Of a stretch of DNA of 64,000 nt, positions 53,609 through 62,981 are shown in pieces (position 1 is the first letter of the stretch; each line of letters starts with the position of its first letter). A program made the translations under genes and the position numbers. This DNA comes from Hyphobacterium sp. CCMP332 (GTDB lineage Bacteria; Bacteroidota; Bacteroidia; Cytophagales; CCMP332): the NCBI GenBank assembly GCA_014323545.1, contig CP058647.1:2272001-2336000 (forward strand). The letters are read 5' to 3'. The notes below the pieces were generated by a model. It did not search any database. It was not told the origin of the DNA and worked only from the letters and a program-made list of their open reading frames with translations.

Positions 53609-55031
53609 TGATTTCATTCTCAATATAATTCGAAAAAGCGAGTAATTTGGTTTCATCAAATGCTTTTCCCATAATTTGAATACCAATGGGCAGACCTTTT
53701 TTATCTTCACCATATGGTATGGAAATAGCCGGTAATCCTGCAACAGAAGCTTGCACGGTAAATAAGTCGGCTAAATACAGGCTCAATACATCATCCGTTT
53801 TTTCTCCAATTTTAAAAGCAGTTTCTGGTGTTGTTGGGTTTAGAACGAAATCTACTTCTTCTAATTGTTGATATAGGAAATCTCTTATTTTTCTACGTAC
53901 TTTCTGTGCTTTGGTAAAATAGGCATCGTGGTATTTTGCACTCAAAACAAAGGTTCCAAGCATTATTCTTCGCTTAACTTCTTCTCCAAAACCTTCGGTT
54001 CTGGTGTTTTTGTACATTTCTTCAAGCGTATCGGCATTTTCACTTCGATAGCCATATTTTACACCATCAAATCGGGATAGGTTTGTACTTGCTTCAGCTG
54101 TAGTTAAAATATAATAGGTTGGTAATGCATAATCCATGAAAGGGGATTCTATATTTACAATTTCATGACCTGCATTTTTGAGTGCTTCGCAGAGTTCTAG
54201 CGTCTTTTCTTTGATTTCCCGTTGAATACCTTCGGAATCCAAAGCTTTTCTAAGCAATCCAATTTTTTTCTTTCCTTCTACCTTTAATTTTTTTGAATAA
54301 GCAGGCACTTCTTTTTGAGAGGCTGTGCTGTCCATGCCATCTGCACCGGCCAGGAATTCCAATACAAGGGCTGCATCTTCAACAGATTTGGAAATAATGC
54401 CTATGGTATCAAATGAACTGGCATAAGCGATGAGTCCGTATCTTGAAATTCTGGAATAAGTAGGTTTTAGTCCGACTACACCACAAAATGCGGCTGGTTG
54501 ACGAACGGAACCACCTGTATCACTTCCCAGAGAAACCTGACACATATTCATTTGAACTGCAACGGCAGAACCTCCTGAAGATCCTCCCGGCACTCTCTCC
54601 GGATCAATGCCATTTTTAACTTCACCAAATGCTGAATTTTCATTCGAAGAGCCCATTGCAAATTCATCGCAGTTTTGTCTTCCAATAATTATGGCATCGG
54701 CATCGATTAGTTTTTGAACGGCAGGACTTGTAAACTGAGATTTGAAGCCATCCAGAATTTTACTTGAAGCTTGTAGTCCATGATCTTTTAAACAAATCAC
54801 ATCTTTCAGTCCCACTACCAGGCCGGCAAGCGGACCTGCCTTTCCCGAACCCAATTTGGCATCTACCGTTTCGGCTTTTCTGATTGCTTCTTCTTCGTAA
54901 ACTTCAAGAAAAGCGTTGTGCTCAGAATATTTTCTTATTTGCTCAAGATGATATTCTACAAGCGCTTTGCACGTCAGTCTGCCGGTTTTTAAAGCATCAC
55001 CAACAGCTCTGAAATTCCGGAAATTTTCCAA
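53589..55031 (-). CDS. gatA: Aspartyl/glutamyl-tRNA amidotransferase subunit A
   Basis: GatA is the amidase of GatCAB, which converts mischarged Glu-tRNA(Gln) or Asp-tRNA(Asn) to the correct amide. The 480-residue protein has the amidase-signature triad: Lys in VGLKDVI, cis-Ser in PGGSSGGSAVAV and Ser in GSDTGGSVRQPA. The start is TTG, three bases after the tatA stop, with no good ATG nearby. gatB and gatC are not in the window. Confidence 0.93.
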   Translation of the reverse strand: MENFRNFRAVGDALKTGRLTCKALVEYHLEQIRKYSEHNAFLEVYEEEAIRKAETVDAKLGSGKAGPLAGLVVGLKDVICLKDHGLQASSKILDGFKSQFTSPAVQKLIDADAIIIGRQNCDEFAMGSSNENSAFGEVKNGIDPERVPGGSSGGSAVAVQMNMCQVSLGSDTGGSVRQPAAFCGVVGLKPTYSRISRYGLIAYASSFDTIGIISKSVEDAALVLEFLAGADGMDSTASQKEVPAYSKKLKVEGKKKIGLLRKALDSEGIQREIKEKTLELCEALKNAGHEIVNIESPFMDYALPTYYILTTAEASTNLSRFDGVKYGYRSENADTLEEMYKNTRTEGFGEEVKRRIMLGTFVLSAKYHDAYFTKAQKVRRKIRDFLYQQLEEVDFVLNPTTPETAFKIGEKTDDVLSLYLADLFTVQASVAGLPAISIPYGEDKKGLPIGIQIMGKAFDETKLLAFSNYIENEINEKVLP

Positions 55032-55034
55032 TGA

Positions 55035-55244
55035 TTATTTGTCTTTGCTGGCCTCTTTGCCTGCGTCATCAATTTCGTCCTTGATTTCTTTCGTGGCATC
55101 TTTAAATTCCCGAATGCCTTTTCCCATTCCTCTGGCGAGTTCGGGTATTTTTTTAGCACCAAAAAGTAAAAGGATTACAAAAAGGATCAGAATTATTTCC
55201 GGCCCTCCTATGCTAAACAAAAGTATATTTATTAAAGTAGTCAT
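55035..55244 (-). CDS. tatA: Twin-arginine translocase subunit TatA/E
   Basis: TatA forms the pore of the Tat pathway that exports folded proteins. The 69-residue protein has one membrane span (about residues 5-23, [17 protein letters not shown]), a hinge followed by the amphipathic helix [17 protein letters not shown], and a charged Glu/Lys tail. The size and FGxKKxPELA motif are diagnostic. tatC is not adjacent. The gene is between the M23 peptidase and gatA genes on the same strand. Confidence 0.93.
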   Translation of the reverse strand: MTTLINILLFSIGGPEIILILFVILLLFGAKKIPELARGMGKGIREFKDATKEIKDEIDDAGKEASKDK

Positions 55245-55305
55245 GTTTTCTAAATAATTTCAAAGTTACGAAATGTTATACGGATATTAAATCCATTTCC
55301 AAAAG

Positions 55306-56496
55306 CTATTTTCTAAACAGCCATTCTTCGGGATTTAGTTTTTCAAAATCCCTCCAAATCTGGAATTGCATTTTGCTTGTGCCATCCTGATCTGTAGCAA
55401 CTTCACCTATAACATCTTTTGTACTGATTTTGTCCCCTTTTTTTACTTTGACATTTTTTATTCCGGCGTAAACAGTGATATAATTACCGTGCTTGATCAT
55501 AACGGCAGTATTATTACCCGGAATGATGGCTACGGTTAAAACGGTTCCTTCAAAAACAGCTCTGACAGATTCTCCTTTACCGGATTGTATATCAATTCCA
55601 TCATTTTTTATTTTTACTCCACGCAAGACAGGGTGATTATTTTCTCCGAATTTTTCTGAAATAAATCCTGTGCGAACCGGCCAGGGTAATTGTCTTCTGT
55701 TTTTCTCAAAGGTGGCTGCCAATTGTGCTGCTTCGGGCGTCAATGCCATTCTACCCGATTTACTCGCGCTTTTTTTAACCTCTTTCTCTACAAGTTTTTT
55801 AATGAGTGTTTCCAATCGTTTAGCATCTTCCTTCCTTTTCTTTAACTCAGAACGTAATTGTTTTTCTTTCTTCCCAAGGTCAGCCAATAGTTTTTGTTGT
55901 TCCCTGCGGGATTTTTCCAATTTTTCTGATTCTTCTTTTTCTAAATTGAGAAGTTCTTCCTTTTGATTTTTTGTTTGAATGAGAATTCGATTCTGTTCAT
56001 CGAGATATTCCTTTACTTTTTCAATTTCCCTTGCCTGAGCCTTTCTCGCTTCCGCGTATTGCTCCAGATATTGTAATCGTCTTCGGAATTCATTGAAATC
56101 GCCTGAGGAGAATAGAAACATAATTTTTTGCAAAGCTCCCCTGTTTTTCTGAGCATTGTAAAGCATGGCTGCATATTCTTTTTTCAAAGACCTCAAATCC
56201 TCTTCAAGGGCGTTAATTATTTTTTCATTTTCAGCAATTTCTTCATTCAGGTAATCCAATTCCTGCTGGATAGTATTTATTAAGGCTTGTCTTTGATTGA
56301 TTTGATTTATGAGTGCCCTAAACTGTCCAAGAGTAGCCTTTTTTTTGTTTTGAGTTTGCTTTAGAATCTTACTGGCTTCGGCAATTCTTCTCTGGTTGGC
56401 ACTTTTTTGCTTTTCCAGACTTGATCTCGATTGAGCAAATGCGTTAAAAACAAAAAGGAGTAAAAATAAAAGGGTAAAAAGCTTAGTTCCTGACAT
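55306..56496 (-). CDS. EnvC-like M23 peptidoglycan hydrolase/activator
   Basis: This 396-residue protein starts at the ATG at 56496, giving a signal peptide (cleavage near AFAQS). Residues 30-260 are long coiled coil. The C-terminal M23 fold (about 285-390) has NHPVLRGVKIKNDGIDI and VMIKHGNYITVYAG; the HxxxD metal site appears altered (GVKIKNDGID in place of HxGxD), as in EnvC-type activators of amidases rather than active endopeptidases. It likely works in cell division or peptidoglycan splitting. Confidence 0.88.
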   Translation of the reverse strand: MSGTKLFTLLFLLLFVFNAFAQSRSSLEKQKSANQRRIAEASKILKQTQNKKKATLGQFRALINQINQRQALINTIQQELDYLNEEIAENEKIINALEEDLRSLKKEYAAMLYNAQKNRGALQKIMFLFSSGDFNEFRRRLQYLEQYAEARKAQAREIEKVKEYLDEQNRILIQTKNQKEELLNLEKEESEKLEKSRREQQKLLADLGKKEKQLRSELKKRKEDAKRLETLIKKLVEKEVKKSASKSGRMALTPEAAQLAATFEKNRRQLPWPVRTGFISEKFGENNHPVLRGVKIKNDGIDIQSGKGESVRAVFEGTVLTVAIIPGNNTAVMIKHGNYITVYAGIKNVKVKKGDKISTKDVIGEVATDQDGTSKMQFQIWRDFEKLNPEEWLFRK

Positions 56497-57226
56497 ATCT
56501 ATCCGGAATGCTGAAAGGAAAGCTGAGATCCTCCTCTCCAGAAAGTATTTCAAAACTGTTGTGATCAATTGAAATATCAGACTTTGAACGTTTCTGGTTG
56601 GAAAGGTAAGTCATTTTAGCAATAATTTCATTGGGGTAGATATTATCGCCTTTTTTAATATAATTCTTATAATCTATTTCCAACGAGTTGTTTGATGGAA
56701 TTTCAGTTACCCGGATCATTTCTATATGTCTCATGGAGCTCAAAACAAAATATTCAAACTGATAAAAGCCCTCCTTTCGAATTAAATAGGTCATATTATC
56801 TTTTTCAAGCTTTTTGCCCTCTTCTAAAATTATATCGGGGACATTCGCCGTAATAAGACTTTCAAAGAATTTGTAATTCAGCTCAAAACCCATTTTCTTT
56901 TTTAAATCTTCGTAGGACATGCCGGAATAGGATTTTTTTAAGCGATCGATCATGTGCACGCTATCCTGAAGAATTAGAATCCTGAAGGCTTCTATCGTAT
57001 GCTGGACAGAGATCCAAATAACTGAATCTTTTTGAACCCGAATATGCAAAGTGGCTTTGTTATTTTGCCTTTCATCGGAATACTCCATTTTGGATTTGAT
57101 TTTTAAATATTCAAAATCCAATTTTTTAGGAGCGTAGTCAAAGTTTTCGACAATAAGGGCTTCTTTCTTACAGGCAAATAAGAAGCTGGCTAGACTTAAA
57201 AAAATAATTAAGTGAATCCTATTCAT
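56483..57226 (-). CDS. DUF4292 lipoprotein
   Basis: This 247-residue protein starts at the ATG at 57226, giving a lipoprotein signal with lipobox ASFLFAC. The body is a beta-rich half-barrel similar in pattern to LolA/LolB folds (FDYAPKKLDFEYLKIKSK, ATLHIRVQKDSVIWISVQ). DUF4292 genes are regularly found next to TPR and M23 genes in Bacteroidota, suggesting outer-membrane lipoprotein or envelope assembly, but no member is known to me to be characterised. It overlaps both neighbours. Confidence 0.8.
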   Translation of the reverse strand: MNRIHLIIFLSLASFLFACKKEALIVENFDYAPKKLDFEYLKIKSKMEYSDERQNNKATLHIRVQKDSVIWISVQHTIEAFRILILQDSVHMIDRLKKSYSGMSYEDLKKKMGFELNYKFFESLITANVPDIILEEGKKLEKDNMTYLIRKEGFYQFEYFVLSSMRHIEMIRVTEIPSNNSLEIDYKNYIKKGDNIYPNEIIAKMTYLSNQKRSKSDISIDHNSFEILSGEEDLSFPFSIPDRYVRN

Positions 57227-58970
57227 ACAATTTCCGATCCCGGATCTTTTTGTCGATTTCTTCAGAAGCATCTTCATATTCTTTGGCTTTTTTCCATGCT
57301 TCCAAAGCTTCATCTTTTCTTCCGAGTTGAAAGAGAATATCGCCATAATGTTCATGAACCACACCCGATTCTGAATCAATTACTGCTTTTTCAATGTATT
57401 TCAAGGCCTCATCGTATTTTTTCAATTTGTATAAGACCCAGGCATAGGTATCGAGATAGGTGCTATTATCCGGAGACATTTGCATTAGTTTTTCGCACAT
57501 TTCCTCAGCCTTATCCAGATCTTCCTCGCGAAGAGATAAATAGTAGCTGTAATTATTCAGTACATGTTCATTTTTGGGATTGATGCTCAATGCTTCTTCG
57601 TAAACGGCATCTGATTCCTCAAACATTTCCAGACTGTTATAGGTGTCTCCAAGTGTAGAAAGTATATCGCTGCGCATGGCAGTTTTGTCCACAATGTATT
57701 TCTCAGCCATTTCCAGACTGTTTCTCGCAGATTTAAAGTCGTTTTTAGAATAATAGCCCAAGCCGTCCATAAACCACAATCTGCCCTGATTTGGAAATAA
57801 TTCCAATGCTTTTGAGGCATAGTGATTGACTGAATCGTATTCTTCCATTTCAAAATGCAGCAAGACTATATTGGTCCAAATAAGCAATTCGGAATCATCC
57901 AACTTTATTGCTTTTTTATACGCTTCAAGGGCTAGATCTTTTTCCTGATAATTCAATAAAATATCAGCTCGAAATGCTTGCACCCTACCATCTTCAGGAT
58001 GGGATTCGGTTAGAATTTCTGTTAATCTCAAAAGACTGTTTTTTTCTTCTTCAGAATAAGAAAAACGCATTAGGTTAGAAATAATGGCCATTTTACTTTC
58101 TGAATCAAGACTTTGATTATAGAAGGCCTTATTTAACATTAAATTTGCCGAATCGAGCTTTTCTTCTGAGCGGTAAATATCTGACATCAGAATCAATGCT
58201 TCGGGGTTATCCGGATCTTCATCCAGAATGGCATTCAACCTTTGCAATGCCTCTTTCTTTTTATCATTGGAAAGTAAAAGTTTAACCAAATCGTAGGCGT
58301 ATTCCCTTTCATTGGGAAATGCTTCAATCAATTCTTCACCTTCAGCAATGGCTTCATCCAATCGATTTAATTTTAACAATAACCTTTGTTTTTGTTGAAT
58401 TACCTCAGCAGAAGCACCAAATACTTCCTGAATTTTGCCATAGGTTTCAAGGGCACCTGAATAATCTTCCAGATAGGTTTGGATCAGGGCAAGATCAAAA
58501 TAGTGTTCTTCTGCACCTTTTACTTTTGACAAAAGTTCTTTTAAGGTATTGGCTGCTTTCTGAAAATCTTGTTCGAATTCATATATACGAGCAAGCAGCA
58601 AATAATACGCTTTATTCTGATTGTCGAATTCCAGTGCTTTTTTCGCATAGGGAAGGGCATCTCTCGGCTTGCCCTGCATCAAATACAAATCTGCGATCTT
58701 ATAATTGGCCGCGGGCAGATCGGGTTTTATTTCAAGAACTTTTTCAAAGTATTTCTGAGCCTTATCAAAGTCTTCAAGCATTAAATGCCGCATGGCTTCT
58801 ACAAAATAGAATTCCGCTTCGGCATCGAGGTCCCCCTCACTGAAGTCTTTGTCTATCTTGTCAATTTTATCCTTTTTCTTTCTGCGTTTTTGTGCCTCTG
58901 CACCATTGGCAAAAATCAAAATCAGACAAAAGAAACAAATAAAAAAGTACGCAAAATTGTTTCTCTGCAT
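57219..58970 (-). CDS. Tetratricopeptide repeat protein, exported
   Basis: This 583-residue protein has a signal peptide (cleavage near GAEAQ), a basic linker (KRRKKKDK), and roughly 14 TPR units from residue 50 onward, such as EDFDKAQKYFEKVLEIKPDLPAANY and KYDEALKYIEKAV. It probably scaffolds a periplasmic or outer-membrane complex. Position between the nucleotidyltransferase and DUF4292 genes is typical of the phylum. Specific partners are unknown. Confidence 0.88.
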   Translation of the reverse strand: MQRNNFAYFFICFFCLILIFANGAEAQKRRKKKDKIDKIDKDFSEGDLDAEAEFYFVEAMRHLMLEDFDKAQKYFEKVLEIKPDLPAANYKIADLYLMQGKPRDALPYAKKALEFDNQNKAYYLLLARIYEFEQDFQKAANTLKELLSKVKGAEEHYFDLALIQTYLEDYSGALETYGKIQEVFGASAEVIQQKQRLLLKLNRLDEAIAEGEELIEAFPNEREYAYDLVKLLLSNDKKKEALQRLNAILDEDPDNPEALILMSDIYRSEEKLDSANLMLNKAFYNQSLDSESKMAIISNLMRFSYSEEEKNSLLRLTEILTESHPEDGRVQAFRADILLNYQEKDLALEAYKKAIKLDDSELLIWTNIVLLHFEMEEYDSVNHYASKALELFPNQGRLWFMDGLGYYSKNDFKSARNSLEMAEKYIVDKTAMRSDILSTLGDTYNSLEMFEESDAVYEEALSINPKNEHVLNNYSYYLSLREEDLDKAEEMCEKLMQMSPDNSTYLDTYAWVLYKLKKYDEALKYIEKAVIDSESGVVHEHYGDILFQLGRKDEALEAWKKAKEYEDASEEIDKKIRDRKLYE

Positions 58971-58983
58971 TATTGGTTAAACA

Positions 58984-59991
58984 TTATTCCAGTCTGGTAA
59001 AATCACCCAGACTCAGGGAACGGCTATCACCTTTGAATTCCACATTGTTTCCAATCATAGAATCGGCAATATGACCATCTACTATACTCGAATCCTTTTG
59101 AATTATTGTATTACTAAGCCTTGAATTCTTGATTTTAGTTCCTTTACCGATTGAAACATAAGGACCTACCACAGAGTTCTCTATTTCTGCATCGTCATCG
59201 ATCAAAACCGGAGGAATGATGACTGAATTTTTAACTTTCGCCTTATCCGATTGAAGTTTTTCTCCCCTTTCCTCTAAATAGGTTAAATAGCGCTGATTTG
59301 TATTGATCGTCACCTGGTAATTCCCACAATCCAGCCATTCTGTGACTTCGCCCGGTTTAATTTTTACACCCTTTTCTTTCATATTTTCAAGGGCATTTGT
59401 GATTTGAAATTCTCCTTTATCAAGGATGTTGTTGTCAATCAGGTATTGAAGTTCATTACGCAGATTTTCGCCATCCTTGAAATAATAGATCCCAATAATT
59501 GCAAGATCCGAAACAAAGGTTTCGGGTTTTTCCACAAAATCGGTGATATAGCCTTGTTCATTTATTTTAACTACTCCAAAAGGCCTTGGATCTTCCACTT
59601 TCTGTACCCAGATAATTCCGTCCTGATTGGTATCCAGGGTAAAATCAGCTTTAAAAAGTGTATCGGCAAATGCGACAACAACGTGACCTTTAAGTGCTTC
59701 TTTGGCACAAAGTATGGCATGGGCCGTACCCAGGGCCTCTTCCTGATAAAAAATCGAACCTTTGGCACCAACGGATTCTGCGATTCCAATGAGCTGTTTT
59801 TCCACGGCTTCTCCGAAATGACCAATTACAAATGCAATTTCTTCCACATCTTCCCTGCATATTTTCACAATGTCTTTGACCAGGTGTTGCACTATGGGTT
59901 TTCCGGCTACCGGGATGAGTGGTTTCGGTATAAATAATGAATGGGGGCGCATTCTTTTGCCCATTCCTGCCATTGGGATAATTATTCTCAT
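58984..59991 (-). CDS. Sugar nucleotidyltransferase with left-handed beta-helix
   Basis: This 335-residue protein has an N-terminal nucleotidyltransferase domain (IIPMAGMGKRMRPHSLFIPKPLIPVAGKP, quoted in parts: MAGMGKRMRP, KPLIPVAGKP) of the RmlA/GlmU type, with LGTAHAI and FVEKPETF. A C-terminal hexapeptide-repeat region (about residues 245-325) has IENSVVGPYVSIGKG and IKNSRLSNTI. It makes an NDP-sugar for envelope polysaccharides; whether the sugar is glucose-, mannose- or GlcNAc-phosphate is not clear. It lies 13 bp downstream of dut. Confidence 0.88.
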   Translation of the reverse strand: MRIIIPMAGMGKRMRPHSLFIPKPLIPVAGKPIVQHLVKDIVKICREDVEEIAFVIGHFGEAVEKQLIGIAESVGAKGSIFYQEEALGTAHAILCAKEALKGHVVVAFADTLFKADFTLDTNQDGIIWVQKVEDPRPFGVVKINEQGYITDFVEKPETFVSDLAIIGIYYFKDGENLRNELQYLIDNNILDKGEFQITNALENMKEKGVKIKPGEVTEWLDCGNYQVTINTNQRYLTYLEERGEKLQSDKAKVKNSVIIPPVLIDDDAEIENSVVGPYVSIGKGTKIKNSRLSNTIIQKDSSIVDGHIADSMIGNNVEFKGDSRSLSLGDFTRLE

Positions 59992-60004
59992 TTTTTTTTA
60001 GATT

Positions 60005-60436
60005 TTATTTTCCTGTACTTCCAAAGCCTCCGGAACTTCTCGAACTATTAGCCAATTCATGGCTTTCGATCCATTCAATGGTTTCGTGTTTAGCAATTAC
60101 CAATTGGGCTATTCTTTCTCCATGATTAATTTCAAAGCTGTCTTCAGATAAATTGACCAAAATCACTTTTACTTCTCCGCGATAATCAGCATCGATGGTT
60201 CCCGGGCTATTAAGTACTGTAATGCCGTGTTTTGCTGCAAGGCCACTTCTCGGTCTGACCTGACCTTCACAACCCGCAGGGATTTCAATAAATAATCCTG
60301 TAGGAACAAGGGCTCTTTGGAGAGGTTTCAAGCTTATTGAAGTCTCCAGATTTGCTCTTAAATCAAGACCTGCGGCGTGTTCAGTTTGATAGGAGGGAAG
60401 TTCATTTCCCGACCTGTTTATCACTTTTATTTTCAT
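60005..60436 (-). CDS. dut: dUTP pyrophosphatase
   Basis: This trimeric enzyme hydrolyses dUTP to dUMP, limiting uracil in DNA. The 143-residue protein has the five motifs: [39 protein letters not shown] and the C-terminal SSGGFGSTG arm. It is the first gene of the long minus-strand operon running down to the cytochrome b5-like gene at 51994. No clear promoter was found in the AT-rich gap to the divergent RnfD-like gene. Confidence 0.97.
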   Translation of the reverse strand: MKIKVINRSGNELPSYQTEHAAGLDLRANLETSISLKPLQRALVPTGLFIEIPAGCEGQVRPRSGLAAKHGITVLNSPGTIDADYRGEVKVILVNLSEDSFEINHGERIAQLVIAKHETIEWIESHELANSSRSSGGFGSTGK

Positions 60437-60593
60437 AATTTATATGAAATTCAAAAATAGCAAAAATACCCGTAATCAATCATTTTGAGCTATTTATCAT
60501 GAGATATAATCAGGAAGAAAAAATATTTTCACATTTTTTTATGGAATAGAGCCTCCCTATGCATCCTATACATGAAATCAAAAAAATGAGATC

Positions 60594-61436
60594 ATGCATA
60601 AGGAATTAAATTCACAGGGAATAATTATCAGCTTAAAGGCTTTTCAAAATCTTTGGCTTGATCCAAGACATTTTCAAATCGCATTTCAAACGGTCTTTTT
60701 ATTAGCCGGAATAGCGGTGCTGAGCTGGAATTTGGAAATTCACAATTATCTGATTGCCATAGCGTCATGTCTTCTCATACAGGCCATTGGAATTCACTTT
60801 ACCAGCAAAGATTACAGCGCATTAAAAAGTGCATTGATATCTGCACTTAGCATTTGCCTTATGTTCAAAGCCAATCATATGAGCACTTTTGCTCTGGCAG
60901 GTATTCTCTCCATTTCCAGTAAATTCCTGATTCGGTACAAAGGCAAACACATATTCAATCCCACAAATTTCGGAATGATTCTCACCATTTTGATAACAGG
61001 GGATGCATGGTTTTCACCCGGGCAGTGGGGGAGTGAAATGCTCTTTCTTTTTGTACTAATGTTGAGCGCCAGCGCCCTACTTCTAAAAGTCGGAAGGCTG
61101 GATGTAGCATTGAGTTTCCTTGGGACTTTTAGCGGTTTGTACTTTCTCAAATTGGTGGTCTACCTGGGATGGGAGCTCGATGTATTCATTCATCACTTAT
61201 CGAGTGGCACACTTCTGCTCTTTACATTTTTTATGATTACCGATCCGGTAACTACTCCAAAAAGTCAAAAGGGGCGAATAATCTGGTCATCGCTCATAGG
61301 TGTACTGGCATTTGCCATAAGTAATTGGTATTATGTCCATTCTGCACCGATATGGGCGCTTTTTATCATGTCCCCACTATCCATTTTGATAAACAAATTC
61401 TACAAAGGCAAAACCTTTAGCTGGATTAGCAAATAA
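60594..61436 (+). CDS. RnfD/NqrB-like membrane protein
   Basis: This 280-residue protein has about nine membrane spans. It matches the NqrB/RnfD family by the conserved FNPTNFG loop (about residue 122) and SSGTLLLFTFFMITDPVTTP (about residues 204-223), the region that in NqrB and RnfD carries covalent FMN on a Thr near SGAT. Here SSGT could be that site. No other rnf or nqr genes are adjacent, so it cannot be part of a local complex. It is followed after 25 bp by a DUF2330 gene. Confidence 0.8.
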   Translation: MHKELNSQGIIISLKAFQNLWLDPRHFQIAFQTVFLLAGIAVLSWNLEIHNYLIAIASCLLIQAIGIHFTSKDYSALKSALISALSICLMFKANHMSTFALAGILSISSKFLIRYKGKHIFNPTNFGMILTILITGDAWFSPGQWGSEMLFLFVLMLSASALLLKVGRLDVALSFLGTFSGLYFLKLVVYLGWELDVFIHHLSSGTLLLFTFFMITDPVTTPKSQKGRIIWSSLIGVLAFAISNWYYVHSAPIWALFIMSPLSILINKFYKGKTFSWISK

Positions 61437-61461
61437 AAATTTTTAACCAAAATCAATTATT

Positions 61462-62931
61462 ATGAAAACGATCAAATTAAGCTTTTTACTATTGTTTTTA
61501 ATGCTCCTTGGGGCAAATGAAAGCAAATCTTTTTGCGGCTTTTATGTGGCAAAAGCCGATGCAAAACTGTTCAATAAATCATCTCAAGTGATTATTGTTC
61601 GCGATGGCAGCAGGACGGTCATTACCATGTCCAATGATTATCAGGGAAGTGCGAAGGATTTCGCGATGGTTGTACCCGTTCCGGAAATTCTTGTACGCGA
61701 TAATATCAGAATCGCTGATCAAATGGTATTCGACAAACTCGACGCTTATTCCGGGCCGAGACTGGTAGAATATTACGATCAAAACCCTTGCTATCAAATG
61801 ATTTATGAAGAAGAAATGTCAATGATGGACATGGCTCCTAGAGCGGCGGGTTCAGCGGAACGAAAAATGAAAAGCACCGCCCAAAAATACAATGTCACCA
61901 TTGAAGCCACTTATACCGTCGGTGAATATGATATCGTTATTTTAAGCGCAAAAGAATCCGATGGCTTAAAAAACTGGTTGCTGGCCAATGAATACAAAAT
62001 TCCTGCAGCAGCTGAAGAAGTGCTGGCGCCATACATTAGAAATGAGATGAAGTTTTTTGTGGTTAAGGTGAATTTAGAAAAGCAGAAATCTTCGGGCTTT
62101 ACAACTTTGAGACCTATTCAAATAGCATTTCATTCTGATAAATTTATGTTGCCTATTCGTTTGGGAATGGCCAATGCAGAAGAAGCACAGGACTTGGTAG
62201 TGTATGCATTTTCCAAAAAAGGACGTATTGAAACAACCAATTACCGGACCGTTGAAATACCGAGCAATAAGAACATTCCGGAATTTATTCAATCGGAATT
62301 TGGTGATTTCTATGTCGATCTTTTCAATACTGCCTATGAAAAAGAAAGAAAGCGCGCTGTATTTTTGGAATACGCCTGGGATGTGAGTTTCAGAAATCAG
62401 ATTAAATGCGATCCATGCGTCGGTCCTCCGCCGGTTTACAATGACCTGAGAGAAGCAGGGGTCCATTGGTTAAAAAATAACGGTGGCACCAATGTAGAAG
62501 GCGATGTCTTTTTTACGCGTTTGCATTTGCGTTATGATAGACAAAACTTTCCTCAGGATCTGTTTTTTCAGGAAACCCCTAATAAAAGCCAGTTTCAGGG
62601 CCGCTACATCATGCAGCATGCGGTAAAAGGAAATCTCGAATGCGATGAAGCACAAGCCTATATTAAAGGTGTGGCCAAAAGAAGAGAAAAAGAGTTGCAC
62701 CAATTGGCCAATCTGACCGGTTGGGACATATCAGACCGCTATGATTATGTAGAAGAATTTGCATCCAAAGTAAAAAAATCAGGCAATGACAATGGCTGGA
62801 TTGAGCCGGATTTTAAAAAGGGAGGTTTTTTCAATGATTCGGAAAATAATATTCCAATTGGCAAAATAATTTTATTGCTGGCTGCAGTCCTGTTCAGCAG
62901 TGGGCTGCGTCTTTACTGGAAACACATTTAA
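61462..62931 (+). CDS. DUF2330 exported protein with C-terminal membrane anchor
   Basis: This 489-residue protein has a signal peptide (cleavage near NESKSF) and a mature start beginning CGFYVAKADAKLFNKSSQ, with the conserved VVPVPEI segment of the DUF2330 family. Other Cys residues occur in NPCYQ and KCDPCVGPPP. A single C-terminal span (about residues 465-485) could anchor it in the inner membrane. It follows the RnfD-like gene closely, and the pair is likely one operon. Function is unknown; a redox partner role is inference. Confidence 0.8.
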   Translation: MKTIKLSFLLLFLMLLGANESKSFCGFYVAKADAKLFNKSSQVIIVRDGSRTVITMSNDYQGSAKDFAMVVPVPEILVRDNIRIADQMVFDKLDAYSGPRLVEYYDQNPCYQMIYEEEMSMMDMAPRAAGSAERKMKSTAQKYNVTIEATYTVGEYDIVILSAKESDGLKNWLLANEYKIPAAAEEVLAPYIRNEMKFFVVKVNLEKQKSSGFTTLRPIQIAFHSDKFMLPIRLGMANAEEAQDLVVYAFSKKGRIETTNYRTVEIPSNKNIPEFIQSEFGDFYVDLFNTAYEKERKRAVFLEYAWDVSFRNQIKCDPCVGPPPVYNDLREAGVHWLKNNGGTNVEGDVFFTRLHLRYDRQNFPQDLFFQETPNKSQFQGRYIMQHAVKGNLECDEAQAYIKGVAKRREKELHQLANLTGWDISDRYDYVEEFASKVKKSGNDNGWIEPDFKKGGFFNDSENNIPIGKIILLLAAVLFSSGLRLYWKHI

Positions 62932-62945
62932 TTCAAAAAAAAATA

Positions 62946-62976
62946 AAACCCTCGAAAATTCGGGGGTTTAGTTTTT
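62946..62976. terminator. Bidirectional terminator between DUF2330 and flippase genes
   Basis: AAACCCTCGAA and TTCGGGGGTTT form an 11-bp stem with one G:T pair (62946-62969). T-rich tracts lie on both outer sides (GTTTTT on the plus strand, TTTTATTTTTTTT on the minus). Confidence 0.75.
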
Positions 62977-62981
62977 CCTTT

